Shown one piece after another: positions 1 to 10,802 of a DNA stretch of 24,354 bases. The DNA is from Schoenoplectus triqueter (Eukaryota > Streptophyta > Magnoliopsida > Poales > Cyperaceae): NCBI GenBank assembly GCA_964058805.1, contig CAXKVV010001743.1, positions 1 to 24,354 on the forward strand. Reading direction: 5' to 3'. The notes below the pieces were generated by a model that had not been told where the DNA came from, searched no databases, and saw only the letters and a program-made list of their open reading frames with translations. How positions within the stretch are numbered: position 1 is the first letter of the stretch; every line of letters starts with the position of its first letter. Made by a program: the position numbers and the translations under genes.

Positions 1-117
1 CATCCGTACAATCTCAGAATTTGACTGGCAGGAGACTTACTCTTTTAGTGAAAAAAGATCAGAAGACTTCCTCTTTTAGTGAAAAATTGTTTTCAATGGT
101 TTTCATCTCCCTTGCAG
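1..117 (+). other. Intron end with a 30-bp tandem duplication
   Basis: This is the tail of the intron before the fucosidase terminal exon. Two near-identical copies of a unit beginning AGACTT[A/C]CTCTTTTAG start at 34 and 64, a period of 30 bp. The frame joining the exon has stops here (for example TGA and TAG), so I read it as intronic. Confidence 0.5.
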
Positions 118-427
118 TTTCACTGCTGGCATTGCTGAAATCCTTGTACAGAGCACGGAACAGGAGCTTCACTTACTTCCAGCCTTACCTAGAAACAAGT
201 GGCCCCAGGGTTGCGTCAAGGGGTTGAAGGCTCGAGGAAGGGTCACAGTCAACATCTGCTGGAAAAAAGGGCAGCTTCACGAGGCTCTCGTATGGTGTGA
301 TGACGAAAATAATCTTGAGAGATTAAGGTATGGCGAACAAGTTGCTGCAGTTAAACTTGTGGTGCATACAGTTTACAGGTTTGGTGCAGATTTGAAATGC
401 TTGAAAACTTGGCCTTTGAGGAAGTGA
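118..427 (+). CDS. Alpha-L-fucosidase 2 (GH95), terminal exon only
   Basis: This is the 3' terminal coding exon of a gene whose body lies left of the window. The splice acceptor is TTGCAG at 112-117. Base 118 completes a split codon, and the frame then reads FTAGIAEILVQSTEQELHLL and runs to the TGA at 425-427. The segments AEILVQST, LLPALPRNKW, GCVKGLKARG and VTVNICWKKG match what I know of the conserved C-terminal region of plant GH95 alpha-1,2-L-fucosidases (Arabidopsis FUC95A). That family removes alpha-1,2-linked fucose from xyloglucan side chains in the cell wall. The last part (about 35 residues, ending LKCLKTWPLRK) is the C-terminal beta-sandwich tail. The catalytic residues would lie upstream and cannot be checked. 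The family assignment is confident; whether the full gene is intact is unknown. Confidence 0.85.
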
Positions 428-1084
428 GCATGGTTATATATTGATTAGCGACATGACCGAAATATCCGTAATTGAGAGATTGCTGCATGGAGAAAATGGT
501 TACTCCTGGTAGTTATTATCTGAACTACTGTTGTCGGTCTGGTAAAATTATTTGAATAAACTTGAATATAGAGATGGAATTGTCATTTTGAAAACAAAAT
601 CTCTTCATATCCTGCATCAATCTTGTGTTTATTTCAATCGTTAATGCTTAATGGTTACCCGGCTGAAGTAGATCTAGTGGGGTCTCACTGCTTAGTCATA
701 TGCTTACTATTTGTTAGATGAGTTTGACTTGTCAAAGTTAGTCATACGTGTCTCTCTCGGATTCCGTTGGAGAGTTGCTAGGTGTGTACACCATACACTG
801 GCACTACTGTTCTATAATAGTGGTTCTGCAGAATTATAGTTTGCATCATTAGCACGGCTAATGGTTAGTCAAAAATGCTTTGATAGTTCGTAATGCCTTG
901 AGCTATAATCCATCCAACCATCCCTCTCTTTGCTTTAGGATGTAGCAAACTACCTTGTTTTCATCGAGTATTTTAATACAAAATTCTAGCCTTCTTAAGG
1001 TATATATGCAAAAGAAGCAACTAAAAAAAAATAAAACAAGGTTTTAGACCTAATAACTAATAAGAAAGTTGAAGTACCAGAAAG
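428..1084 (+). other. Fucosidase 3' UTR and spacer
   Basis: No coding signal follows the fucosidase stop. An AATAAA at 555-560 is a plausible polyadenylation signal about 130 bp downstream. From roughly 600 onward the sequence is ordinary AT-rich spacer with no ORF that resembles a protein I know. Confidence 0.5.
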
Positions 1085-1095
1085 TACCTATGCAT
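1085..1095. repeat. Left target-site duplication of the 518-bp MITE
   Basis: TACCTATGCAT, identical to 1614-1624 on the other side of the element. One base (C1096) separates it from the GGGG terminus. Confidence 0.75.
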
Positions 1096-1613
1096 CGGGG
1101 CGTGCAATCGGTCAGTTTAGTTCAAATTAATATATGCATTGGAAATTTTATTTAATTTGTCAAATGACAAATCAAAACTAACTTATCAAAAATATCAACT
1201 GAATAAAAAACTAATTAAAATAAAATTTTATTCGATTTATTCGGTTAAATCGAAATTATATTAGTTAAAGATGACTGAAAAATATTGATAGTTATAAATA
1301 TTAATGGAAGAAACCAATAATTTAAAAACTAAAATAAATAACTAGATAAAATCTATATAAAATAAATATATTTTGACTATTTTTGATATGATTCTTATTT
1401 ATATTAAGTAAAATAAATTTGCTTGATAAATTTTAGACTATTCAATTTATTCGTTTTATCCGATTTAGAAAAACTTAAACCGAACCGAAGAACATAACCG
1501 AATTAGCTAAATTTTTTAACCGAACTGAAAATTTTAAACTAAAAATCTACGAAATAGTCTAAAATTTAATAGTTTAGTTCGAAATAAAATAAACCGATAT
1601 GTTTGCACACCCC
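1096..1613. mobile_element. 518-bp MITE, GGGGTGTGCAA-type ends, 11-bp TSD
   Basis: The left end reads GGGGCGTGCAATCGG (from 1097) and the right end, reverse-complemented, reads GGGGTGTGCAAAC. These form short terminal inverted repeats, and both flanks carry AT-rich sequence with scattered AACCGAA / TTCGGTT motifs. The element is flanked by a perfect 11-bp direct repeat, TACCTATGCAT, at 1085-1095 and 1614-1624. No ORF is present. A TSD of 9-11 bp fits Mutator-like elements better than hAT (8 bp), but the superfamily is inferred. Confidence 0.75.
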
Positions 1614-1624
1614 TACCTATGCAT
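1614..1624. repeat. Right target-site duplication of the 518-bp MITE
   Basis: TACCTATGCAT, immediately after the CCCC terminus at 1610-1613 and a perfect copy of the left flank. Confidence 0.75.
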
Positions 1625-3579
1625 TACCCAACCAAGCACCAGTGTTACCATCACAGTACTTCCTCTGAATTCTTTGGAGAAGTAAAAGTTTCAAAAGGAA
1701 GCAATGAGCCAGGAGTCTGTCTATGTAAAAGTCTGAAATCTCACGACTCATTGAAATGATTATCAAATCTCAGGAGAGGTTATGTAGGATGATGATAGGA
1801 GGCATCAGATTTTTATTTTTTGAGATTATTTTAGGCTATTGTTTATTCCCCCTCTACAGTTACTTCCATCAATCCATGTAGACCATTGCGCCTGAGATGC
1901 TGGATCCTGGATGTACAGATTGATATATAATAATAAATAAAATTCTTAGGCATTTATTTATAATAACTTGTTCAGTTATAGATAATTCATTTTTAGGTTA
2001 TTCTTATTTCAACTGATTGCTATTATGAATCTCATTTATATACATCACATCATGAGATATTAATAGTCAGTAAATTTGAACGTCACCATTTCTGATCGGA
2101 TGTAATTAGCAAATGCATTGCATTAATGTTTGATTTTATTTATTAAATGGCCTACAATTATTTTTAGATCCAAAGCGGAATCTCCATAAATAAACGCAGA
2201 AATCAAATTTTGAGAATGGATGACGATTGCAACAGCTATTGTGAGCCGCACACATCTTGTGGACATCAAAGTTCTAAAATTGGATGGAAATTTGACAACT
2301 GTCAAATTTGAGTTTTTGACCATCTAAAATTAGCCCGCTCTTTTTACCATAATTCTAAATAATAGAATGGCGTATAAGTATAACGACCGAATTCGGGGGC
2401 CAATCAAGTGACTATTCAGGGAAACAAGTACCACGCAAACTGAGGACCCTATTGCATACCTCGCGTTGTCGAACCCGAGCGCGCTTCGCGCCAAGTTGTG
2501 CAGAGAGCTCCTTAGGCGAAATAAATAAAAATCCGAGGATAGCAAAGGATAAAATTTACCAATCTGTGTTGAGAGGTTTGAGTCTGCGCGGAGATACAAG
2601 GTGCGTGTTTTTTTTTTTTCCATTCACTCCATGTTAATTTTCAAGGGTTTTTTTTATTGCCAAGTCTGACAGGAGTTTCTAAGTTTCCCTTGTCATTTTT
2701 TTTGGTAGACTTGTGATGGGATTTCAGGGGTTTCCTTTGTCCATGGTCCCATGGATGATGGATAGAAACTAATAGATAGGAAATAGTACATGGTGTTCTT
2801 TTATTTGTGGAAGTAAAATTATGAGTTTTTTTAACATCAAAGTTGGTAGGCAATTATCATTCAAAAGAGATGATTATAAAAAAAATAATTTTTTGATTCA
2901 AAATCAAATTAACCCTCAATCAAATTTTTTACCTTAATGATTTAGATTGTCTCTAATTTGCAGAGAAGCAAATTTTGAAAAAGCATACTTTTTTTTATAA
3001 GTTATCAGGATCAGATTTCTTATTGTGCATTTCCCACAAGACTTTAATTTTTCAATCACCATTTGAATTTTCTGAAGTCGAAATCTTTTGTCTGGAAACA
3101 GTAGCGACAAATAAATGGATAAAGAACAGGCGAAAAAAAAAATCGAAAGACAATCGATAAAGAGAAAATGGAGGAGAAAAAAAAAGAATAGCGCGGCTCT
3201 TTCCATTAAGATGTTTTTCTTTGGGAGGCGGCTACAGTTCGTAAATTATATTTTATTATTTTTCTCTAGTTTCAAATTAATACATAGTACAATTGTCAGG
3301 TGAATGTATTGTAAGTTGTCCTCTTTTCTGAGAGAAGTGCAATTGGCAGAACCAGCTGTGAAAAGTGAAAACCCAAATAAAATATAGAAAATTTTAATGA
3401 AATAAAATGTGAGAATATGTATGCAACGAATATAAGATTTTTTATATTAAAACTCAAATTTTAGGAACAAAATAAAAAATCAAATTCAAATTTAGAAGAA
3501 TGCGAATTATTCAAATTAAATTAAATAGGCAAATCAAACAGTTTAGATTAATACAACACAAACAATTTAAGTTAATATT
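1625..3579. other. Intergenic AT-rich spacer, no gene seen
   Basis: I see no protein-like ORF, RNA gene or clean repeat here. There is a slightly GC-richer patch at about 2385-2600, with a GCGCGCTTCGCGC palindrome near 2480, and long T and A runs near 2608 and 3125-3185. Short open frames on both strands are low-complexity and match no family I know. Confidence 0.5.
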
Positions 3580-3949
3580 AAGAAAAATCTTATTTTACTC
3601 TTTGAACTCTTGCGTTTGATTGACATTAAAATTATATGATTTGGTTGAAATTGTCTCCTAAACTATTTAATTAATCATTAGCTCCATTTAATGTGCTGAT
3701 TATCTTTGTGTTCTCTCTGTGTGTTGAAAATAAAGACTAACAAAATGAATAATTGAGTTAACATAAAAGATGGAACGGTTAGATTGAATCAAATTGGATA
3801 GTTCAGGGGCAATTTGGACCAAATTGAATAATTTTAGGGGTAGTTTGAATCAAATTGGATAGTTCAGGAAGTAATTTGAACCAAATATAAATTCACGCGC
3901 AATTTGAACAAAATGCAAGAGTTTATATGACAGGATAAGACTTTCATCT
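3580..3949. mobile_element. Non-autonomous TIR element with internal minisatellite
   Basis: The left arm (about 3580-3617) contains AATCTTATTTTA..CTCTTTGAACTCTTGCGTTT. The reverse complement of the right arm (about 3912-3949) contains AGTCTTATCCTGTCATATAAACTCTTGCATTTT, an imperfect inverted repeat of about 35 bp. A candidate 8-bp target duplication, TTAATATT, lies at 3572-3579 and 3950-3957, which would suit the hAT superfamily. No ORF is present. It ends about 100 bp before the CT-rich Alba leader, so it may contribute promoter sequence. The boundaries are moderately secure. Confidence 0.5.
3785..3915. repeat. Degenerate minisatellite, about 28-36-bp units
   Basis: Four to five imperfect tandem copies of a unit of the form CAAATTGGATAGTTCAGGGG followed by CAATTTGGAC or AGTTTGAAT. 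The copies start near 3790, 3822, 3852 and 3881. They fill the right half of the element at 3580-3949. Confidence 0.65.
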
Positions 3950-4039
3950 TTAATATTTAATCAATCAAAATTATAATAAATTATTTCGAAAACATATTAA
4001 CAAGCCAATTTAGATTCTGAAAAAGAAAATTCGGATCAC

Positions 4040-4301
4040 CACGCAGCTGACAACTCCGACTCGGCCATACGAAATCCCAAAACCCTAATCCTAATCCCTT
4101 TTCTTCTCTCCCCTCCCCCTCTTTCTTCCCGCGATTCCCTTCTCTCACTCAACGCCGCCAAAAAACCGGGTCCGATTCGCATCGCAGCTCACCCGTCACT
4201 TCCTTCCTCCTTCCCTTCTCCACCCCTTTCTCTCCTTCCTCAATAAACCGTTCCGAATCACCACCTCGACTCCTGCTGCGTTTTGAACTCCCTTTTTGCT
4301 G
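4040..4301 (+). promoter_or_regulatory. CT-rich 5' leader of the Alba gene with telo-box
   Basis: The sequence switches abruptly to a GC- and pyrimidine-rich stretch typical of plant 5' UTRs. It contains a telomere-like AAACCCTAA at 4080-4088. It ends at a strong splice donor, CTG|GTACGT, with GT at 4302-4303. The transcription start is not pinned; I place it near 4040-4070 from the composition change. Telo-boxes are known from leaders of plant genes active in growing cells, especially translation-related genes; a role here is inference. Confidence 0.5.
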
Positions 4302-5026
4302 GTACGTTTGAGCTTGTCCTTTTTTTCCCTATTGGCCGTGTGTGCCGTTGTTAACCAAGGCTGAGCCTTGTGGTTGTGAGGTTGTCGTTGTTACTTGTTG
4401 TGGTTTTGCTTTGCCTTTGCCTGGTTTGTGTCGTGCTTGGTGTTTGTGCTTGCTGATTGATACCTGTCCGTGCTTTATCTGTTGTTCTTTTCGTCCCTTC
4501 GTATGATTTTGTGACCCGATACTCCTTTTGGTACCTATCCGCGTATTGTTTTCTTATGATGTGGCAGTTTGTTTATTGTGGACTTTATTATATATATTTT
4601 TGTGATAAATGAATTTTATTTTATTTTAATAAGACTTCGTGTACACGAAGAGACATGTCTTCGTGTATACAAGGCGGCCATGGCGACATGGACCTTAACT
4701 TTGGTTCGGGGTGTGATACAAGCAATGAGTACTAGGTTAAATAAATGTTGTACGAGTTCAGCTAGATCGGTGATTTTTTTATGTTAAGGTGTGTTCGGTG
4801 ACAAATTTGGAACAAATATATCATGTTGATGCCCCTTCCCCAAACCACATCACAGCCCTTTTAAATTTTAGAAATATCAATTGAAATGATTCTGAAAGAA
4901 ATATGCATATTGTTGGAAGTACTGATTTTGGATTGCTTGCCGTGAGCGTGTGTGAACAAATGATGGTGATAGTTGTTTATCGAAATGATCCTTGAAGGAT
5001 ATTCATTCTTCAAAATAATGTTTTAG
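4302..5026 (+). other. Leader intron of the Alba gene
   Basis: This is a putative 5' UTR intron of about 725 bp, from GTACGT at 4302 to a TTTTAG acceptor ending at 5026. An alternative AG lies at 5046-5047. The first 250 bp are TG-rich, and a small hairpin (CAAGGC-TGA-GCCTTG, 4356-4370) lies 54 bp past the donor. Leader introns are common in highly expressed plant genes. Confidence 0.45.
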
Positions 5027-5055
5027 ATCTGCATTATCGGGGAAGTGTGTGAAAG

Positions 5056-7176
5056 ATGGATCGATACACTAGAGTAGAGAAAACAAGGGATGAGACTCCC
5101 ATAAAGGAAAATGAAATCCGCATCATGACCCAAGGAAGGATGCGTAATTACATCACATACGCCATCAACTTGCTTCAGGTAACTTTTGATTTTTTTTTTC
5201 AAATTAAAAATATGTGTTTTTTTTTAAATGTTCAATCTCCCGGAGATAATTCTCTTAGCATGAAAGACTTATTTTTCTAGTAATGAATATTTCTTTGTAA
5301 TATGAAGGACAAAGGAGCAAATGAAATTGTGTTTAAGGCAATGGGAAGGGCAATCAACAAGACAGTTATGATCGTGGAATTGATCAAGGTACGGGTTTCC
5401 CATTGAGTGCAGTTCTTCTTGTTTTCCATCTATATGACTTTTCCTTGTACTTACATAGGATTGCTGCGTGTTTCATATATATTGTAGTGGAGTTCATACC
5501 TGAACCGGTGTGTCTCATATCCAATGTAGTGGTATTAATACCTGAACCGTAAAAACAAGTAAGAAATTTTTTTGATAGCATGACTATTTTTTTGGTGCAT
5601 TTTTTTTTATTGCAGAGAAGAGTTATTGGGCTTCACCAAAACATCTCAATTGGGTCAATAGATATCACGGACACGTGGGAGCCCCTGGAGGAAGGCCTAC
5701 TCCCGTATGAGTTTACCCTTATCTTTTGAATAATAAAGTGTTACTGTATCTAATTCTGTAAAATATTTATTTACCTAAATTCTTTCTGCTGTAGTCTAGA
5801 GACAACTAGGCATGTGTCAATGGTGACAATCACATTGTCTAAGGTGGAGCTTGATATGTCAGCTGTTGGGTGAGTTGTGTTTCTTTTGTGTTTATGCCCA
5901 TGCTTGTAGGCTGTCATTTTTAGTTACTCTCTGTGAACTGAAGTTTTCTTTATAAGGTTAGATGATTCTGTTTTGTACATATGTTTGTTAATCTTTATTT
6001 TCCAACAGGTACCAAACTCCCTTGCCTGCTGATCAGGTCCGACCCTTAGTTGAACATGAGTATGATGAAGGTACAATTTTCATCATTACCTTTACTTTTC
6101 TCAACTATTAACTGGCAGCAAACAAGTTTCATTACATCAAATCAGCATAAAGGACATTGGCTTAATTCTTTAATTTAAAATCCCTTCCCAAACCCTTAAT
6201 CCAAATCAACATCAGTCCGATTTAGCTAACCTTTTCTAAACCCTTAATTTGCTACCCTAAATCCCAAATCAACATCAGTCCAATCTAGCACTATTTTTTT
6301 AGTCTTATGATGTTGCATCAATATATGTTTTGTTATCCTCATTTTTTAACTATTGGTAGAGCTATTATTTTATCATTGTCATCAACATTCATGAAACATT
6401 GTTGAAATATAGAGGGAGCTCCTAGTGGCCGAGGCAGGGGGCGTGGCGGTCGTGGCAGAGGGAGGGGTCGGGGTATGTATATGGACTTGAGTATTTACAA
6501 AACATTGTTGTGTAATTGAGGCTGTCATTGAAACGACAGTAGCAGTTTCTTGAATAAGAACTAACCTATTGAGTGCGCTATGTAGGGAACTATGGCATGA
6601 TAGATTATGGAGATGGAGGATATGACAACCGTGGGCCACGTGGTGGGTATCGGAGTGGATACAACCCTCGTGGTGGTCGTGGTGGAGGTTTCAGAGGAAG
6701 AGGTAGACGTGGAGGTGGCTATGGTGGACCCCGCCCTGACTACCAGCAGGATGGTCCTGGTGGAGGATATTATGACAATGCCCCTATGCCACCACAGGGA
6801 CGAGGTTTGCCATCTGCATGTCACATAGAATATTTTGCAGTAGTGTTTGTAATCAATAGTTATAGTCTTATAGAGAGCTGTTGCAACTTAGTAATTGAAA
6901 AACTAGGAGATCACTTAGTAATTTTTTATTTATACAAAATATAGAGGATGAGTTTAGATTACTTGGCATTGTTTGCAATTATGCTTATAATATGGCAGCT
7001 GTACTTTTTAGTCCCTCTTTTATATGTTTTAGTTCATTTTTCTCATACCACAATGCCTTCTTATAGGTGGTGGGCGTGGACGTGGACGTGGAAGAGGACA
7101 AGGCCGAGGAGGCGGGAGGGGTCGAGACTACCCCAGAATGAATGGTTCAAATGGGCCAATGAATGAAGCAGCATGA
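5056..7176 (+). CDS. ALBA: Alba-domain RNA/DNA-binding protein with RGG tail, 272 aa
   Basis: Eight exons join in frame with GT-AG introns: 5056-5178, 5308-5388, 5616-5704, 5795-5869, 6009-6070, 6413-6472, 6586-6804 and 7067-7176. They total 819 nt, giving 272 residues plus TGA. Residues about 19-105 are the Alba fold: NEIRIMTQGRMRNYITYAIN, then AMGRAINKTVMIVELIKRR and SIGSIDITDTWEPLEEGL. Residues about 146-255 are a Gly/Arg-rich tail with many RGG and RGRG repeats and tyrosines, split over the last three exons. This is the long, RGG-bearing plant Alba class (Arabidopsis ALBA4-6 type). Members of that class bind RNA and are linked to stress granules and mRNA stability; the archaeal relatives coat DNA. 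The start is the first ATG after the leader, followed directly by a conserved MDRY..VEK N-terminus. The assignment to the class is confident; I cannot say which paralogue it is. Confidence 0.93.
6187..6286. repeat. Direct repeat inside Alba intron
   Basis: Two copies of a segment containing AATCAACATCAGTCC start near 6201 and 6267. Each is followed by [G/A]AT[T/C]TAGC and preceded by CCTTAAT or CCTAAAT. They lie in the intron between 6070 and 6413 and suggest a local tandem duplication. Confidence 0.5.
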
Positions 7177-7610
7177 AAATCAGGTTCAGTGAGAATATTT
7201 GGAAGATGATATGTTGCCTGCTCCGTTAGTTTTCAGAATTTTATGTTTGTGCTGTTGTTATTGTGTTTAATATCTTTGTATAAGCTTGTGCTGTTCCTCT
7301 ATTAGTTGGGAGGCAGTAGAATTTTGCTGCTCTTGAATTGACTTAGGTTTAGTCACTAAACTTCTTTTTTCTTCGATTAGAAATCAGACTAGTGGATTCA
7401 GTTGGAATAGCGCATTCTTTAATTTGTTCGAAAGATGATATGGTTTTAAATGGACTTCCAGTGAAGTGTGTTATTTCTGGTTTTTGTTCTTGCGGTTGTA
7501 TACATCGTGCGTGCGCATAAAGGTGCATGGTTGATTGGTTGTCGACTATTGTTTCGTTTTCACATAACATAAAAATGAAAGAAAAATAGTGGAGGTCAAT
7601 AAAAAGTTGC
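7177..7610 (+). other. 3' UTR of the Alba gene
   Basis: There is no coding signal after the TGA at 7174-7176. The sequence is T-rich, and the best polyadenylation signal I see is AATAAA at 7598-7603. Shorter alternatives are possible in plants, where the signal is loose. Confidence 0.45.
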
Positions 7611-8220
7611 ACAGCAATTTATCGATACCAAATTCTTCTGCACATTTATATCGTCGACTTATTTTTTACAATGCTTATTTAGCGACTGATCTGTTTCATC
7701 ATTAATTTGAACTTTGCTTGGTGAACTAATTTTTCATTTTTTTTCCTGAATTGACAACAATCTACTTAATGAATTTTAATCAATTTATTTGTGTTTCTAA
7801 TAGAATGTCGCCCTGTTTTTACAAATAAACTCGCCAAATCTCAAAAGACTATTTCAAATAATGTATTTTACGTATTATTATTATCATAACTAATCAAGAT
7901 AATAAGATTCGTAATTCCTAAAAAATCAACTTATATGCATTTAAATCAATTGCTTTGTGTTTTAAATCAAAATTTACCTTATTTCTGCACAAATAGTCAT
8001 CAAAAGCCATATAAATATTTCAAGTATGTATTTCTACATATTTATATTATTTAGCTAAATAAAACATATAAAAATGAATTTTCACCAATTAACCACATCT
8101 TAATCAATTCGTTGTGGTTAATCAATTTTCACCGAATTTCTGCATGTAAAACTGCCAAAAGTCAACAAAATATTTTAAAAAATATGTTTTAAATATTTAT
8201 ATACTTATCATATGTAAATC
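7610..8220. repeat. Decayed satellite-like tandem array, about 160-bp units
   Basis: A motif of the form CAATTTnTnnnnACCnAATTTCTGCACAT recurs at about 7613, 7786, 7947 and 8114. In the third and fourth units it is followed by GTCA[T/A]CAAAA and then AT-rich sequence containing ATATTT..TATG. The spacing is roughly 155-170 bp. Copies are strongly diverged, so this is an old array or several old insertions. A fifth, isolated copy (CAATTTTCACCTCATTTTTTGCACAT) lies at about 9583. Confidence 0.5.
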
Positions 8221-10371
8221 GAGCTGATAGGATATGAATTTTGGCATAAAAACCTACTTAAAAGTGTGTTTCCCTAATGGCAGTAGATGTAGGTCCAATT
8301 ATCCCCTTGTAATATTTAAAATATTTTCAATCAAAGGTACAATATTAAAAGTGGACTAGTTAACAATTTAACACAAATAAATATAATATAAATTTAAATA
8401 AAAGAAGAACACGCTAAATATAACGGAGTTTGGCTATAAAGAATTTGTGTCTATCGGATCCACAATTAGTAACAATCAAATTGTGTTGAGTCACTAAAAG
8501 CACACTATCCATACAACTATGAATTTTCAGTCTTTTACATCAAATAACGCGCAGCCATCAACAAAAAAAAAAGCTTAACGAAAGATATCTCACAAAAGGA
8601 ACACTAAAAAATCACTCTAATCTAACATATCTAAGATTTAGAAAAGTATTCTTGATGTTATAATAAAATATTTAATTCTCAAGGTTTAACTATGAGGCTA
8701 GGGTTTGCTCAGAAGAATAGATTTTAAAATCACGCAGGTGAGAGAGAACTAGTGAAAGTACTTTCCTTAAAATCATTTACGTGAACTAGAGCTATTATTG
8801 AGATTTTGTTTTGATAATATAGTTCTTAAATAAATAATTAATAATATAATTTTTTAATTATATTTAATAAAATTTCATATTAGACACAATATTTTTAAAT
8901 GTTAAATAATAATGATAATAATAATAGTTAATATTACAATGATAAATATAATTAAACACTATTTGAAATGACTTAAATAAAATCAATAATTAAAAACAAA
9001 TAATGATGTGACGTACTTAAAAAATTTAAAAGTTTAACTTTATTTATGTATTAAAAATTATCAGACTCAGTTTGTTGCAATTGTTATGACAGCATTACAA
9101 TGATTAGTTGTAAATGATGTTTGTAACAGTTGTTTAAAGAACAGTTATAACGATTTGTGTATTTGGGAGGTTTTTTATTTCTCATGCAAGCTTTAAATTT
9201 CTCTGTTCACATGACTGTTACAACTTTTGTCTGCGACCAATGCAACGGTTTGTCCCTTGTCGTTCTCTTTGCCAAACACTTCATAACCATTACAAAAGTT
9301 GTAATGTTAATTTAGTCATAAGGTTTTATTTAAGAGCTGGAATGCACCGACCGTTATAATGATTTCATCAATCGTTATAGCAGTTAATACAAAATTATAT
9401 CATTTTATTTATTTTAATTTTAAGATTAAATTTGCATTAGTTATACCTTCAATTTTAATCTCATTCTCTTCAATTGATCATTTTAATCTTTCTGAATGCA
9501 TAATCTTCAATTCCTTTTTGTCCAACCTGCATTCTCTCAACTAATAGACAATTGTTACATACATTCTTTTTTGCGTTTTCAATCAATTTTCACCTCATTT
9601 TTTGCACATAAAATCACGAATGCTCTTTTCTATTGACCTAAAAAATAATAAACATATAAAAGTAATTTTTATAATATTTCTTTGAGTTAGAAGATATATT
9701 ACAATTATAAATGAGACTTATTTTTTTAAATTCGTAATTAAATAGACTCGATTAAATTTGTTTCATATGTACTGTAGTATAATTTCATGAGTAATACGTT
9801 TTCTGTCTATTTTAAAACTGAAAAGTATCATCATAGTTAACGAGATATAAAAAATGATTAAAAATATGAATTATAAATTACTAGTATCTTGTTTGTACGC
9901 TGCTACGGTAATTTCTTTTAAAAATATAAAAATTTATATTTTTATGTGAAAAAAATAAAAATGAAGATAATTTAGTAATTAATATAAATTTCAGTTATGA
10001 ATACATAATTAATATAAAATAAATACAAAATTGAGATGAAAGTTGACATTTAGAATTTAAGAAAAATTAAAATTCATAATTGATCTAAGAAAAAAAACAA
10101 AATAAAGCAATTGTATTTCTAAATTATGCAGCATTTCGTGTAACAATCAAAATTGAGAGAAAATTATAACTTTAACACAAATGATCATAGAGATAGTAAT
10201 ATTATTTGACGAATAACTCAATCCGATGACTGATATTAGCTCTAAAAATTCAATAAAAAATCTGAACTATAACATAATCAGAACACTTACGTACTTAATA
10301 AGAAGTAGAGATAGAAATGGAGATTAAAACACATTTAACAAATTTTTTAGTCCCAACAAAGAAAAGAGAGG
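8221..10371. other. AT-rich intergenic DNA, no gene seen
   Basis: Very AT-rich with no protein-like ORF on either strand. A short motif GTTATAA[C/T]GATTT occurs at about 9144 and 9353 in the same orientation, within a region with several related GTTAC/GTTATAA words. It may be an old transposon remnant. A single diverged copy of the 7610-8220 repeat motif is at about 9583. Confidence 0.45.
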
Positions 10372-10648
10372 GGATCAGTTGACAATGGGTTATTTTGATA
10401 ACCTTGATAATTGACCTCTAAATAAATATAAAAAAATCTTAAAAATATGTTCTTATACCTACGGATTGATAGCCATTAAAATTTCATGCAATTTCATTAT
10501 TGTTTGATAGTCCATCAAAGTCCGTTAAATTGAAACCGTTATAAATTACATTAAAATTTGATGATCTTTAATTGACTATCAAACGATAATAAAATTGCAT
10601 AAAATTTAAATGTCAAATTTGTCAAAATAACCCATTCTCAACCGATCC
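10372..10648. mobile_element. Foldback MITE upstream of the MAF1 gene
   Basis: This is a long imperfect palindrome of about 277 bp. The outer arms are GGATCAGTTGACAATGGGTT on the left and, reverse-complemented from the right, GGATCGGTTGAGAATGGGTT, continuing into ATTTTGA. The inner arms also pair: TTCATGCAATTTCATTATTG (left) against TTTATGCAATTTTATTATCG (right, reverse-complemented), followed by TTTGATAGTC in both. No clear target duplication is visible. The element ends about 155 bp before the MAF1 start codon, so it lies in the probable promoter. Confidence 0.6.
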
Positions 10649-10802
10649 TTCTAAAAGAAAAAGATTCTTCCAGCTTACTGGAGACTGGAGACGACGCGCG
10701 ATAATACCGCTTTAAATGATACCACGCCGTTTCCTATTTTACTCTCAAAACCTGAAATCCTGAATACTGTGAGAGAGGAGGTAGCTCGAACGACACTCAT
10801 CA

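Noticed and set aside
2440..2520. Possible tRNA or SINE promoter (minus-strand GGGTTCGACAA resembling a B box)
   Set aside because: No matching A box, acceptor stem or cloverleaf could be formed, and the GCGCGCTTCGCGC palindrome explains the local GC content.
6382..6828. Open frames on the minus strand and alternate plus frame across the Alba RGG exons
   Set aside because: They are shadows of the Gly/Arg-rich exons (Thr/Ser/Val-rich translations of GGT/CGT repeats).
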